From positions 74,619,183 to 74,683,182 of the forward strand of contig NC_090321.1 in the NCBI RefSeq assembly GCF_040869045.1: a stretch of DNA of 64,000 nt. Direction: 5' to 3'. Of the stretch, positions 1-10,267 are shown piece by piece (position 1 is the first letter of the stretch; every line of letters starts with the position of its first letter). Under the pieces are notes generated by a model that saw only the letters and a list, made by a program, of their open reading frames with translations, had not been told where the DNA came from and did no database searches. The stretch is from Eurosta solidaginis (taxonomy: Eukaryota > Arthropoda > Insecta > Diptera > Tephritidae). Position numbers and translations under genes: made by a program.

Positions 1-163
1 AACACAGGGCTGAAGGAGATGAGCAAATCTCCAAATCCACTCAATCGTTAAACTAAAGCGGGTCAGCCGCAAGGGGCGACAGCTGGCTTCCTCAATTGAA
101 CGCCCCATACTCTCTAACTCGCAAATTGGAAGAAGGTAAACCAATCTTACTGTCGGAGGACAT

Positions 164-460
164 GTGGATGGAAAGGAACGTTTACTGACTGTAGATACGG
201 GTGCATCCCATTCCATCATTCGGTCAGATTTAGTCAACAAGAAGAGAAGACCATTGCTTGGAGCAAGATTACGTACAGCCACGGGAGAGGACACCCAGGT
301 AATTGGAGAAGTAGCATGTGAAGTAGCAATTGGGAACGACACGGTACTACACAATTTTATAGTGGCAGAGATTGTTGATGAAATCATAATTGGAGTGGAC
401 TTCTTAATCAACCAAGGCATCAAGATCGATATGCAAAGCAGGACGATGCGATATAAGAAC
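164..460 (+). pseudogene. Gypsy A aspartic protease fragment, left palindrome arm
   Basis: The frame contains the retroviral-type protease active-site motif DTGAS near its start and a downstream IIIGVDFL segment typical of the second half of Ty3/gypsy proteases. The frame begins at GTG inside the protein, so it is not a true start. At 446-460 (ATGCGATATAAGAAC) it meets the LOA-like insertion; the residues after that are foreign. No RT follows. It is the third copy of this protease in the window; the others are on the minus strand at 3738-4034 and 33986-34282. Confidence 0.85.
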
Positions 461-2000
461 GCTTCCCAAGACAGTCGGTTCTATGTACCGCAGCGACTCG
501 GGATATTTCCCGACCAAGGACTGTCATTTCAGTGTAACCCCATTTAATTTGTTGCGTCCCTCCCACAAATTGTCATCCTCCCAGCAGCTCCTTGCAGCAG
601 GACTGCTCCATATTCTCTTGCTCCGGGAAGGTAACAAATCCAATCCGGGTCCGTCTCCTGACCCCGGTCCTGAGAAATGGTTTTGCTGCATCTGCCGGAA
701 AAGAATCTTTTTAGGACGGTCATACTCTGTTCAGTGTGTCTCGTGTAAGGGGTGGTTGCATCGGACAGGTTGTTCTGGGCTTGATCCCAAAACCCGACGT
801 CCACGTAACTTTTATAAATCGTGTGTGGCTCCTTGCTGTTCACGCCCAAGGGCGTCCCGTAGTCTACGCCTAAGCACCCCCACTACCTTCCAGCAGCCCC
901 GCTGCTCAGCAAGCCACAACAAGTACCCGCTGCTGCTCGCGCCCCACGGCGCCAACAACTCAAACAGCTGCTACCACTCATAACTACTATCTTTGTCGTA
1001 GAGTCGGTAGCAATGCTGAGCATCAGCCCCTGCCCCCGTCTTCTCCCCCCCCCCCCCCCCCCCCTTCTCGCCATGTTGCCACGTCGCAAACCCAAATCAT
1101 CCGGGTACCCCAATGCTTGCCAAGGACGCCCAGTCCCAGGGCCACAACAGCAATTGCGTCCTGGCCTTCCACAACCCAGGCGTAGTCACCCGTCACTTAC
1201 CCCCAGAGTGGCGGCGTCTCCCCTTATGCACTTCCGAATTCTGCAGTTAAACTGTAATGGACTAACTGGGAAGATTACGGAGATAGTCGATTTCATGAAG
1301 CGGCACAACATCCGCATTGCTGCGATTCAAGAGACTAAACTCACAGCAAGATCTGCATTGCAGACCTGCTCTGGCTATAATGTCCACAGAATAGACCTCG
1401 AGAGCGGAAATGGAGGCGGCCTCGCGTTTATCATACACCACTCTGTGCAATATTATACATTTGATCCTGGCATCGACCGCAGGCACAATGTCTTAGAACG
1501 TCAAGGCCTATCTGTCCGGTCAGGCGATGCAAATCTAGAAATCATCAACATCTACATCCCTCCTGCCACCTGTTGCCCCAGTGGATACCGCCCTAATATC
1601 AGAGCCTTACTCACTGGCAACAATCGCATTATCTTAGGCGATTTCAATGCCCATCACGATGTATGGCATTCAAATTTGCGGGCGGACATTAGGGGTGATA
1701 TGTTGGCGGATCAAATAGAAGAAACGACGTTCTGCACAATAAACGGAGACGCCCCCACACGTATGGTAGGAAGCTGTCACAGTTTGCCAGATATCTCAAT
1801 CGTGAGCGCAGAAATCGTAAACTGCGTCAACTGGCAGCCGATGGTAACATTGGCATCCGACCACCTGCCTATACTTATTTCGCTCGAGCGTACCGCCGAC
1901 TTCATTGTCACCGAAAAACGCACTTTCATAAACTTCAAAAAAGGAAAGCGGGAAGAATATAAATCTTTTACAGACAACCTCTTTGCTGCCCTCCCTATCC
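461..2000 (+). pseudogene. LOA-like non-LTR element, 5' part, left palindrome arm
   Basis: This contains the zinc-finger ORF1-like frame (483-983) and the first part of the endonuclease frame (1013-1998) of the element described in full at 30287-33985. The endonuclease motifs LQLNCNG, IQETKL, LGDFNAHH and SDHLPI are visible. The protein stays in register to residues FAALPI and then changes abruptly because the DNA folds back at 2000, so the frame that continues to 2143 encodes a meaningless tail read from the opposite strand. The poly-C tract at 1045-1064 encodes a proline run. Confidence 0.85.
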
Positions 2001-3737
2001 ACAAGCAATCTGATGCGTTGGTTTATACCCTTATTTGGGGGTCGCCTGGATCAAGCTGTCTTATAAGGTCACGTTCTCTCGCTAAGTTTGCGGCCTCCAC
2101 CGCGAAGTGGGACGGATTTCGGGAATTCTTCCGGCGGGAATGAAACGTGCCGAGGCGGTTTCAATGACCTTGCGGAAGGCACGCTCCCCTTGGCGGGCAT
2201 CAGTCGGGATAGGGAGGGCAGCAAAGAGGTTGTCTGTAAAAGATTTATATTCTTCCCGCTTTCCTTTTTTGAAGTTTATGAAAGTGCGTTTTTCGGTGAC
2301 AATGAAGTCGGCGGTACGCTCGAGCGAAATAAGTATAGGCAGGTGGTCGGATGCCAATGTTACCATCGGCTGCCAGTTGACGCAGTTTACGATTTCTGCG
2401 CTCACGATTGAGATATCTGGCAAACTGTGACAGCTTCCTACCATACGTGTGGGGGCGTCTCCGTTTATTGTGCAGAACGTCGTTTCTTCTATTTGATCCG
2501 CCAACATATCACCCCTATTGTCCGCCCGCAAATTTGAATGCCATACATCGTGATGGGCATTGAAATCGCCTAAGATAATGCGATTGTTGCCAGTGAGTAA
2601 GGCTCTGATATTAGGGCGGTATCCACTGGGGCAACAGGTGGCAGGAGGGATGTAGATGTTGATGATTTCTAGATTTGCATCGCCTGACCGGACAGATAGG
2701 CCTTGACGTTCTAAGACATTGTCCCTGCGGTCGATGCCAGGATCAAATGTATAATATTGCACAGAGTGGTGTATGATAAACGCGAGGCCGCCTCCATTTC
2801 CGCTCTCGCGGTCTATTCTGTGGACATTATAGCCAGAGCAGGTCTGCAATGCAGATCTTGCTGTGAGTTTAGTCTCTTGAATCGCAGCAATGCGGATGTT
2901 GTGCCGCTTCATGAAATCGACTATCTCCGTAATCTTCCCAGTTAGTCCATTACAGTTTAACTGCAGAATTCTGAAGTGCATAAGGGGAGACGCCGCCACT
3001 CTGGGGGTAAGTGACGGGTGACTACGCCTGGGTTGTGGAAGGCCAGGACGCAATTGCTGTTGTGGCCCTGGGACTGGGCGTCCTTGGCAAGCATTGGGGT
3101 ACCCGGATGATTTGGGTTTGCGACCTGGCAACATGGCGAGAAGGGGGGGGGGGGGAAGACGGGGGCAGGGGCTGATGCTCAGCATTGCTACCGACTCTAC
3201 GACAAAGATAGTAGTTATGAGTGGTAGCAGCTGTTTGAGTTGTTGGCGCCGTGGGGCGCCAGCAGCAGCGGGTACTTGTTGTGGCTTGCTGAGCAGCGGG
3301 GCTGCTGGAAGGTAGTGGGGGTGCTTAGGCGTAGACTACGGGACGCCCTTGGGCGTGAACAGCAAGGAGCCACACACGATTTATAAAAGTTACGTGGACG
3401 TCGGGTTTTGGGATCAAGCCCAGAACAACCTGTCCGATGCAACCATCCCTTACACGAGACACACTGAACAGAGTATGACCGTCCTAAAAAGATTCTTTTC
3501 CGGCAGATGCAGCAAAACCATTTCTCAGGACCGGGGTCAGGAGACGGACCCGGATTGGATTTGTTACCTTCCCGGAGCAAGAGAATATGGAGCAGTCCTG
3601 CTGCAAGGAGCTGCTGGGAGGATGACAATTTGTGGGAGGGACGCAACAAATTAAATGGGGTTACACTGAAATGACAGTCCTTGGTCGGGAAAAATCCCGA
3701 GTCGCTCCGGTACATAGAACCGACTGTCTTGGGAAGC
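1997..3737 (-). pseudogene. LOA-like non-LTR element, 5' part, copy 1
   Basis: The minus strand carries ORF1 with a PHD/RING-like zinc finger (3715-3215) and the apurinic-type endonuclease frame (3185-2082). The 5' end of the element is marked by the target duplication GTTCTTATATCGCAT at 3738-3752. The reverse-transcriptase half seen in the full copy (30287-32240) is missing because the duplicated segment begins at 1997. See the entry at 30287-33985 for the family description. Confidence 0.88.
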
Positions 3738-5170
3738 GTTCTTATATCGCATCGTCCTGCTTTGCATATCGATCTTGATGCCTTGGTTGATTAAGAAGTC
3801 CACTCCAATTATGATTTCATCAACAATCTCTGCCACTATAAAATTGTGTAGTACCGTGTCGTTCCCAATTGCTACTTCACATGCTACTTCTCCAATTACC
3901 TGGGTGTCCTCTCCCGTGGCTGTACGTAATCTTGCTCCAAGCAATGGTCTTCTCTTCTTGTTGACTAAATCTGACCGAATGATGGAATGGGATGCACCCG
4001 TATCTACAGTCAGTAAACGTTCCTTTCCATCCACATGTCCTCCGACAGTAAGATTGGTTTACCTTCTTCCAATTTGCGAGTTAGAGATTATGGGGCGTTC
4101 AATTGAGGAAGCCAGCTGTCGTCCCTTGCGGCTGACCCGCTTTAGTTTAACGATTGATTGAATTTGGAGATTTGCTCACCTCCTTCAGCCCTGTGTTTAC
4201 GGCCACCCACATTGTTAGAATTATTAGGTCCGGTGCTGCAATGACGTGCAATGTGACCTGGGTTGCCGCACTTGAAGCAATTCATAACTCCGGAATTTTT
4301 CTGTTGTGATCCCTTCAGTGCTTCCAAAATTGTGTCTACCCACTCTGGCCTTTCTTTCTACTTCCACACGATGAGCTTTGTATGCTGGTTTACTCAATAG
4401 TGACGCCGTTTCCTGAGCCAAGGCATGGGATACCGTTTCAGCAAATGTTTGCTTTGGGTTAGCGTATGTGGCTTGCTTCGTTTCGACGTCTCGTATGCCA
4501 TTTATAAAGCTCTGAATCTTTACCCTTTCAGTATATTCCACGGGTGCGTCCGCATTTGCCAAATGTGCAAGCCTTTCGACATCTGACGCAAACTCCTGCA
4601 AAGTCTCATTAGCTTTTTGGTAGCGGTTTTGCAATTCTATTTGATATATGTTTCCTGTGCTCGCTTCCATAACGTCTCTCGACAGCGGCCATCAATGCTT
4701 CATAACTATTCCGTTCGTATTCTGGAATAGTCTGTAAAATTTCAGCTGCAAGCCCTTCTTCAGAATTCCAGTTGTTCACTGCTGACGTCTTTTCAAATTG
4801 AAGCTTGAATATCTGGAAAGAATCAAAGCCGTCAAGAGATGGAGTTTTTACATTCTTAGATCTTCGATGTTATACGTGTCTCCTGAGATTCTAGTTGTTT
4901 TTCCATCTTGGATGTTACTGTCGACGTTTGTGCAGATATTGCAGCTAATATTGTGTTCAAGTCTGTGTTCGGCATTGTCTTCGGTGTTTCGTTTATCTCC
5001 TAAATTTTTGTTGTTGTCTCGTCGCCATCAAGATGAAAGACATACTCTTCCACGTTGATTCCTTCTGCTTCCATTGTCTCTCGTAGTCTTGCCTGAAGTT
5101 CGAGTTCATTGCCGGCTGTATTCAATCCACGGCGCTCCAACTCCTTCTTCAATTCTCCCCACTTTGCAAT
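3738..5170 (-). pseudogene. Gypsy A gag and protease, copy 1 (frameshifted)
   Basis: Reading leftward from the LTR: a SAP-domain segment (5170-5000) whose start codon has become ATT and which ends in TAG, a degenerate gag body, a zinc knuckle CFKCGNPGHIARHC near 4280, and a protease with DTGAS near 4015. Compared with gypsy B there is a one-base loss near 4650, and compared with copy 2 an extra TTTC near 4355 shifts the gag frame before the knuckle. A stop (about 4142-4144) separates gag from protease. The protease runs into the LOA-like insertion at 3752. Non-functional; gag would form the capsid and the protease would process it. Confidence 0.85.
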
Positions 5171-5212
5171 GTCCTTGTTGCACTCTAAATCTTCGGAATT
5201 TATTCAACAATT

Positions 5213-5227
5213 CCTCTTCTGACACCA
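5213..5227 (-). promoter_or_regulatory. Primer-binding site of gypsy A, copy 1
   Basis: On the minus strand the sequence TGGTGTCAGAAGAGG starts two bases inside the LTR. TGG pairs with the tRNA 3' CCA end. The identical site follows the LTR of gypsy B (9991-10005), so both families appear to use the same tRNA primer, perhaps a leucine tRNA (inference). Confidence 0.75.
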
Positions 5228-5229
5228 AT

Positions 5230-5753
5230 TGCAACGAATTTACTGCAATTCCTCTTATTTGCAACCTTCTACTAACGTTCGAATCACTAAACTGTTGAAT
5301 AAATAACTCCACTATTCAATAATGCAAAATGACCTTTATTTAAGTACTTCACAATAACACTTATCTTCGCAACTAATAGCTTGCTTAAATCAAACTGATT
5401 GTCGCGCCTCCACTGTCGCTGCTTTTATACTGTGCGGTTTCCTCGTTGACATATTTCTACGCGCTTCTATTTCCAGAACTTACTAGTTAGTTATCAGCTA
5501 TAAAATTACTCAGCTGTAACTACAGATGCACGATTTTATAGCTTCTCTCATTGCATACTTTCGGGAGTATCTCAGATATATGCATTTGGTTGTGCGTTGC
5601 TTCTCCGCTGCGTGTAAGTACATATGTGTAGACAATGATTGATTCGTTTATGGAGATACAAGTGACTGTCTGCTTTATTGTTGTTGTGACTTCATTTACT
5701 TAGCATCAGACTAGTGATGTGAGTATCACTTAGTGTCACTAATATTCCTCACA
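5230..5753 (-). repeat. Gypsy A 5' LTR, copy 1
   Basis: On the minus strand it starts TGTGAGGAAT and ends TTCGTTGCA, 524 bp, with the primer-binding site two bases further in. The outer flank is GTAT, matching the target duplication of the full element in copy 2 (35998-36001 and 26670-26673). Confidence 0.88.
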
Positions 5754-5861
5754 GTATCAACAAAAATAGCGCCCAATAAGGGCCACTGTTATAAACTTTC
5801 GCAGAAAAATACTTGTTAACATATTTTGTCTCATATTCATTTGCTAAAATGCAGTTTTACA

Positions 5862-6225
5862 TTTGCCGTCTTTCAGTGAGTTATACAGCTCCGGCTCACG
5901 CTCAATTCTCACGGGAAAGCTCTGGATCATTGAGAGACTTGAGAAGCAGATTTCGCGAAATTTTCGCACACGTGAAATGTGATAGGCAGATGGCGCCGCT
6001 GTTTTTCATTTAACTCATACAGCGAAAGGCTAAGCAGCGACATCTATTTTTGAAAAAGTAGGTATATTAAAGGCCACGTTGCCAACCTAAAAAGAAGTAA
6101 TTAACAAATTATCTGGCTCACAAATTGAACCAGACTTCTATCAGGATTTATCTGGCTCAAATCGTTGTTGTTGCATTTACATGCAAAATTATTTATCTGG
6201 CTCAAGATTTTGCCACCGGATAATC
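5862..6225. mobile_element. MITE-like element, TTGCCGTC family, copy 1
   Basis: The sequence from TTTGCCGTCTTTC through a segment with TTATCTGGCTC repeats to GCCACCGGAT matches the element inserted in the gypsy A LTR at 27076-27886. The left terminal repeat is present; the right one (GACGGCAA) is missing, so this is a truncated copy. The small open frame 5813-6013 lies within it and is not a gene. Confidence 0.65.
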
Positions 6226-6402
6226 ACATGCATAATCATTATTCTTTTTAAATCTCTTACAATAATCTTTGCTTTTTACTTGCCACAATGATGGCAAAGA
6301 TTTATACATTTCAATAAATTCACTCAGACATTTTTTATTGTCCATTTTACTTTTCCGCGCACGTCTGTTCCGTTCAGAAATTACTACGATTATGAGCTAT
6401 TT
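6226..6402. other. Unassigned AT-rich sequence
   Basis: I see no gene or clear repeat between the MITE remnant and the fold-back. The same stretch occurs in copy 2 at about 36469-36645. Confidence 0.5.
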
Positions 6403-6573
6403 CGCCATACACGCACGAACATTTCGCGCAAATGTTCGCCAAAAATTAAAATATTTTGATTTTTGGCGAACATTTGCGCGAACTGGCAAACACCACCATA
6501 CACGACAGAAAAGGTCGCAGAAACATGACATAACGGGAATGTTAGCGGAAATGTTCGTGTCGTGTATTTGGCG
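6403..6573. repeat. Nested fold-back (palindrome within palindrome)
   Basis: The inner hairpin has 22-bp perfect arms at 6425-6446 and 6459-6480 (core GCAAATGTTCGCC). The outer arms, CGCCATACACGCACGAAC at 6403 and its near reverse complement ending at 6573, enclose it. In copy 2 (36646-36816) a single change extends the inner perfect arms to 27 bp. It abuts the Harbinger-like element. Confidence 0.75.
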
Positions 6574-6578
6574 CTTTA

Positions 6579-7664
6579 CACACCTATTATGAATTTTCAT
6601 ACGATAGACGATAAACGCTTGCTAGCGTATCGTAAAAAATCTGCTTTCATATTTCGATTTCCACACGCCCGATAGATGTACTATTGTGAATGACGGCAGA
6701 GTTTTGTTAAAAAATTTTTGTGAATCTATACAAAACAGATAGCAAAACAAAACGTAAATACTAACAATTCAATTGTCTTGTAGTTATGTACCGAGTACTT
6801 TAAACCTTTTCTTATATTCCTTAAAAATACGTACTTTATAAGCAACTCTGTTAACAAAGCAACTCTGTTAATAGCCATCTTGTTTGTGCGCATCTGATTC
6901 TTTCTTTTGAAAAGAAACATTGGAAGAGCCCGAACAAGTAAGTCCTGAATTAATTCGATATAACCAATTTAAATGTAATTAATGAATCCGTTTTTATCAG
7001 ATATAAAAACATTACAAAAAGTATTGTTACAAATATTCTCGTGCGTTTTATTCCAAAGTCTTGCCGTCTACAAAAGTTTTTAAAAGCTGTAATAATAAAA
7101 TGTTTTCTGCTACCAATGTATGTTGCCTTTTATATAAACTCAAATGAACAAATTGGCGAAACATAGAGGCCATAGAAAAAAGAAATTTGAGAGATGCTTC
7201 CAATCTTCTTGAAATGAACTCTACACTGTAAGTATTTGACATACTAAGAGTAAAAAAAGTTTAATAAACAAAATAGATTTCAGAGTATGACTTAACAGAG
7301 GTTTGCGCGCCCATAAAAATAGGTCATCCATCCCAAGTATTTTGAAGTTTTGTGCCACTTTAAGGCTTCTTGCCCACGGTGTTGCATCAAAGGGTTGAGA
7401 ATGAGGCTTTAGTTGGGTCCTTTGGATTTTGTAACAATTTTATATTTACTTTTATTTAAATAGCTCCCAACGTATCGTGCGAAAATTTATCAACGATAGC
7501 TAGCGTAGAAAATTGAACAGTTGATGCGATAGTTAGCGTATGGCAATACCACGATAAACGATAAACGCTAACGATCGGGTTTCACACGCTAGAATTTATT
7601 TCATAATAAGGTATAACAGATTGCATGCGTTTATCGTGTATCGTATGAGTTCATAATAGGGGTG
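6579..7664. mobile_element. Harbinger-like non-autonomous DNA element, copy 1
   Basis: The 1086-bp element has terminal inverted repeats of about 38 bp: left CACACCTATTATGAA, right complement CACCCCTATTATGAA, both continuing into CATACGATA and ACGATAAACGC. It is flanked by TTA at 6576-6578 and 7665-7667, a 3-bp duplication as in PIF/Harbinger elements. Variants of ACGATAAACGC recur near both ends (about 6612, 7455, 7555). There is no transposase frame; the short frames 6726-6920 and 7048-7242 are not recognisable. Superfamily assignment rests on the duplication only. Confidence 0.75.
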
Positions 7665-8334
7665 TTAGATAATGTTCAGGAGATCCATCTAGCGGCAATT
7701 ATTGAAGACTCACGACGTTGGTGAAAAACCTCGCTACGAAACGGGGTGTGCTCACCCTGCTGGTCAAAGTGTATAACCTGCAGCTGAATCGGTTGCGATG
7801 AATCGTGGACACACACACTTTTTGGTCATAGAAGTGAAGAATAGTGTAGAGATAAAATGGAGCGACATTTTAGTTGCAACTGAGTATAATTGAGAAGGAG
7901 TTTTTTGACATCCACTGCTTACGATCCATTTGCATGTGAAACGTCTTGCGACTCGCCATGTTTCCCCAATTGTATGTTAACTTAACATGCGCAAGACGTT
8001 ACAGAAAATTATATTAAAACATAAAACATGGAAACATTTTGCTACAAATAATAAAATTTAAATATAATTAATCCTACTAAATACCTATATTCCCACAAAG
8101 AAATCATCTTAAGAGAAAATAATCAAAAAATGTTAACACAAGTTGAAACTGTCAGTAGGTTAACATTGAAATTGGAAGGTGTGTGGTGAGTCGCAAAACG
8201 TGTTCACATGCAAAAAAGTTGGAGTCTAGCAAAAACTCCTTATTGTGTACAAATTCTCTATACACTATGGTGCGTGTCTCCGCTTTCGCTAGTTATTTAA
8301 GTACTGCCGCTAGATGGTTCTCCTAAATATCTAA
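7665..8334. mobile_element. Palindromic MITE with CCATCTAGCGGCA ends, copy 1
   Basis: The left end AGGAGATCCATCTAGCGGCA (7678-7697) is matched with one mismatch by the complement of the right end (8305-8324). Similarity continues outward to TTAGATA on both sides and inward through TTGCGACTC. The left outer end contains the TTA used as target by the Harbinger-like element, so that element inserted into or beside this one's terminus. No coding capacity. Confidence 0.65.
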
Positions 8335-8355
8335 GCGTATTTTTACAGGCAAACG

Positions 8356-9298
8356 TACACTCAGAGAAAAACACCGTTCTAAAATCCACCACCCGACTCA
8401 ATTCAAGATTTTCATGTTCTTACTTTTTGTTCCTGAAAAACGAACGACCTGTTTTAAAACAACAACCTTGTTCTTGAACTGACACCATTTTCTTGAAAAG
8501 AGAACGGCTGGTCTTAATATATGAACAAATGTTCTATTAATGTGCACGATGTTCTTAAATTAAGTTCAAGAAAAAAGAAACGGTACAATTCGTGTGCACT
8601 ACAATGTTAAATACATTTGGCACAAGCTATCAAGCAGTTGTAGTGGCCCAGCGGCCATGATGTTGCAGTTGCGATCGTGTGGCGCGTGTTCGATCACCGT
8701 CAAAATCTGAAGTTTTTTAAAACAATCTTTTTATATTCTATTTGTTTAACTCTTATTTTTCGTTCAGTTCCATTCACAGGTAATTCTCATACTTGTTATG
8801 AAATCTTTTAAATATATGTATATTTAGATTGCATCATCAAATAAGAATTTCTCAAAATGCATATTATGCATTTTTTCCTAATCGTTTGGATTTTAGTAAT
8901 AGTTTTTTTGTTATTAATATTTTTTATGAATGGCAAAAAAAAATATTATTATTAAAAAAAATAAATGGGTACTAATTGAAAAAATTGCCTTCACACTCCC
9001 ACCAATGATTAAGCACGGACCGTTCTGGAACTGTTAAATCGACCACAAACCATTCTCGAAGCGTGTGAACGAAAAATCTTACATGAAGCCCAAAAAGTGC
9101 TTGAAATGAGCATAGAAGGTTCACACGTCAATACCAAAATGGTCATAAAATACGAACGGTGTGCTTGGAAAAAGTGTTCTTAAAACAAGCGCATCGGTCA
9201 CGAGTCAAGAAAAAACGTACATAACAGAATTTGTCAATGAATGTTCTTAACTTTGAACTTGTTTCGTTCGTTTTAGAACGATTTTTTCTCTAAGTGTA
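8356..9298. mobile_element. TACACT-ended inverted-repeat element, GTTCTT type, copy 1
   Basis: The left end TACACTCAGAGAAAA followed by CCGTTCTAAAA is mirrored at the right by the complement TACACTTAGAGAAAA and TCGTTCTAAAA. Inside, GTTCT, GTTCTT and their complements recur many times near both ends. No coding frame is recognisable. No clean target duplication could be seen unless the outer TA is itself the duplicated target. A related design is found at 13606-14977. Confidence 0.65.
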
Positions 9299-9373
9299 GA
9301 CGTGTATACGTGTAGAAAAACACAGTTAATACGCATGTCTATTATACAGTGTTTCCAAGACATGTATACATAT

Positions 9374-9988
9374 TGTTACGAATATTAGCAAAACTAAGGG
9401 TGCTGCTATCTCTAAGCCGATGCTAAGCAGTGACGTGAATTCACATCAATAATTCAATCATTATGTATCTACATAAACGAAACAATAATTGCGTCTACAC
9501 ATATGTACCATGTACGTATACGAGCAGCGGAGAATCAATGCGCCAACACATGCATATATCTGAGATACTCCTGAACGTATGCAATGAGAAAAGCTATAAA
9601 ATCGTGCAATTGTAGTTACAGCTGAGAAGTTTGAGAGCTGATGGACTAGTAGATTCTGGAAGCTCCTAGAAGATGCGAACGTTGAAATCAGAGAGTATAA
9701 AATGCAACAAATGTAGAGGCGTTGGAATTCAGTTTGATTTCAGCTATGAAACAGTTTCGATTAAGACGATATCTAGCGAGCAATAGCAATATTATTTTGA
9801 AAGTCAGTTTCAAGTAAGCTATCAGTTTGGTTATTAAGCCAGCTAGTTGCAAAGTATAAGTGTTATTGTGAAGTACTTTAATAAAGGCCATTTTTCCATT
9901 ATTCAATATTAGAGTTATTTATTCAACAGTTTAGTGATACGAACTTAGCAAAAAGGCAAATAAGAGGATTTGCAGCAAATTCGTTACA
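9374..9988 (+). repeat. Gypsy B 5' LTR, copy 1
   Basis: It starts TGTTACGAAT and ends ATTCGTTACA (615 bp), imperfect inverted ends as usual for LTRs. TATAAAA (about 9697) and AATAAA (about 9880) are plausible promoter and polyadenylation signals. Confidence 0.92.
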
Positions 9989-9990
9989 AT

Positions 9991-10005
9991 TGGTGTCAGA
10001 AGAGG
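9991..10005 (+). promoter_or_regulatory. Primer-binding site of gypsy B, copy 1
   Basis: TGGTGTCAGAAGAGG lies two bases after the LTR end, at the position of a minus-strand tRNA primer site. It is identical to that of gypsy A. Confidence 0.8.
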
Positions 10006-10039
10006 AATTGTTGAATAAATTCCAGAGGACAACAAGGAC

Positions 10040-10222
10040 ATGGCAAAGTTCAGTGAATTGAAGATCCAGCAACTAAAGAAGGAGTTAGAGAGCCGCGGAT
10101 TGAATACAAGCGGTGTTAAACTCGAACTTCAGGCACGGCTACGAGAGGCAATGGAAGCAGAAGGAATTGATGTGGAAGAGTATGTCTTTCATCTTGATGG
10201 CGAGGAGACAACAAAAATTTAA
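10040..10222 (+). CDS. SAP-domain leader peptide of gypsy B, copy 1
   Basis: A 60-residue frame with an ATG start. Residues 5-40 fit a SAP motif (ELKIQQLKKELESRGLN followed by a second helix LELQARLREAM), a fold known for binding DNA or chromatin. It ends in TAA at 10220-10222 and the following gag frame is in the same register 45 bases on. The homologous segment of gypsy A ends with TAG at the same place, so the stop is shared by both families. It may be a separate leader protein or the N-terminus of gag reached by readthrough; the sequence does not show which. Confidence 0.7.
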   Translation: MAKFSELKIQQLKKELESRGLNTSGVKLELQARLREAMEAEGIDVEEYVFHLDGEETTKI

Positions 10223-10267
10223 GAGAAAAACGAAACATCGCAGACGGTTACCAGCACAGACTTGAAC

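Larger units (their letters stand above)
1..4199. repeat. Large inverted repeat, two arms of about 2 kb
   Basis: Bases 1-2000 are the reverse complement of about 2207-4199, with a unique spacer at 2001-2206. Arms differ by a handful of substitutions, by the length of one poly-C/poly-G tract (20 C at 1045-1064 against 13 G at 3143-3155) and by small indels. The left arm is cut by the window edge and may extend further. At the inner joint the left arm runs ...CCCTATCC and then switches to ACAAGC; the same ATCC occurs at the start of the second duplicated copy (32237), so the joint has about 4 bases of microhomology. Both arms contain gypsy A gag-protease followed by LOA-like sequence. Confidence 0.9.

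Noticed and set aside
1045..1064. Biological length variation of the poly-C tract between copies
   Set aside because: Homopolymer lengths of 13 and 20 may be sequencing or consensus error and should not be interpreted.
1013..2143. 376-residue protein as a distinct gene
   Set aside because: Its last 48 residues come from the turn of the palindrome; the real endonuclease frame continues differently in the other copies.
4798..5298. Two plus-strand proteins of 86 and 74 residues
   Set aside because: They are antisense shadows of the gypsy A gag and SAP segments.
10215..10222. Programmed -1 frameshift site at AAAATTTA before the SAP stop
   Set aside because: The codon register (AAA ATT TAA) does not fit the usual X XXY YYZ arrangement, and the downstream gag frame is already in the same register.
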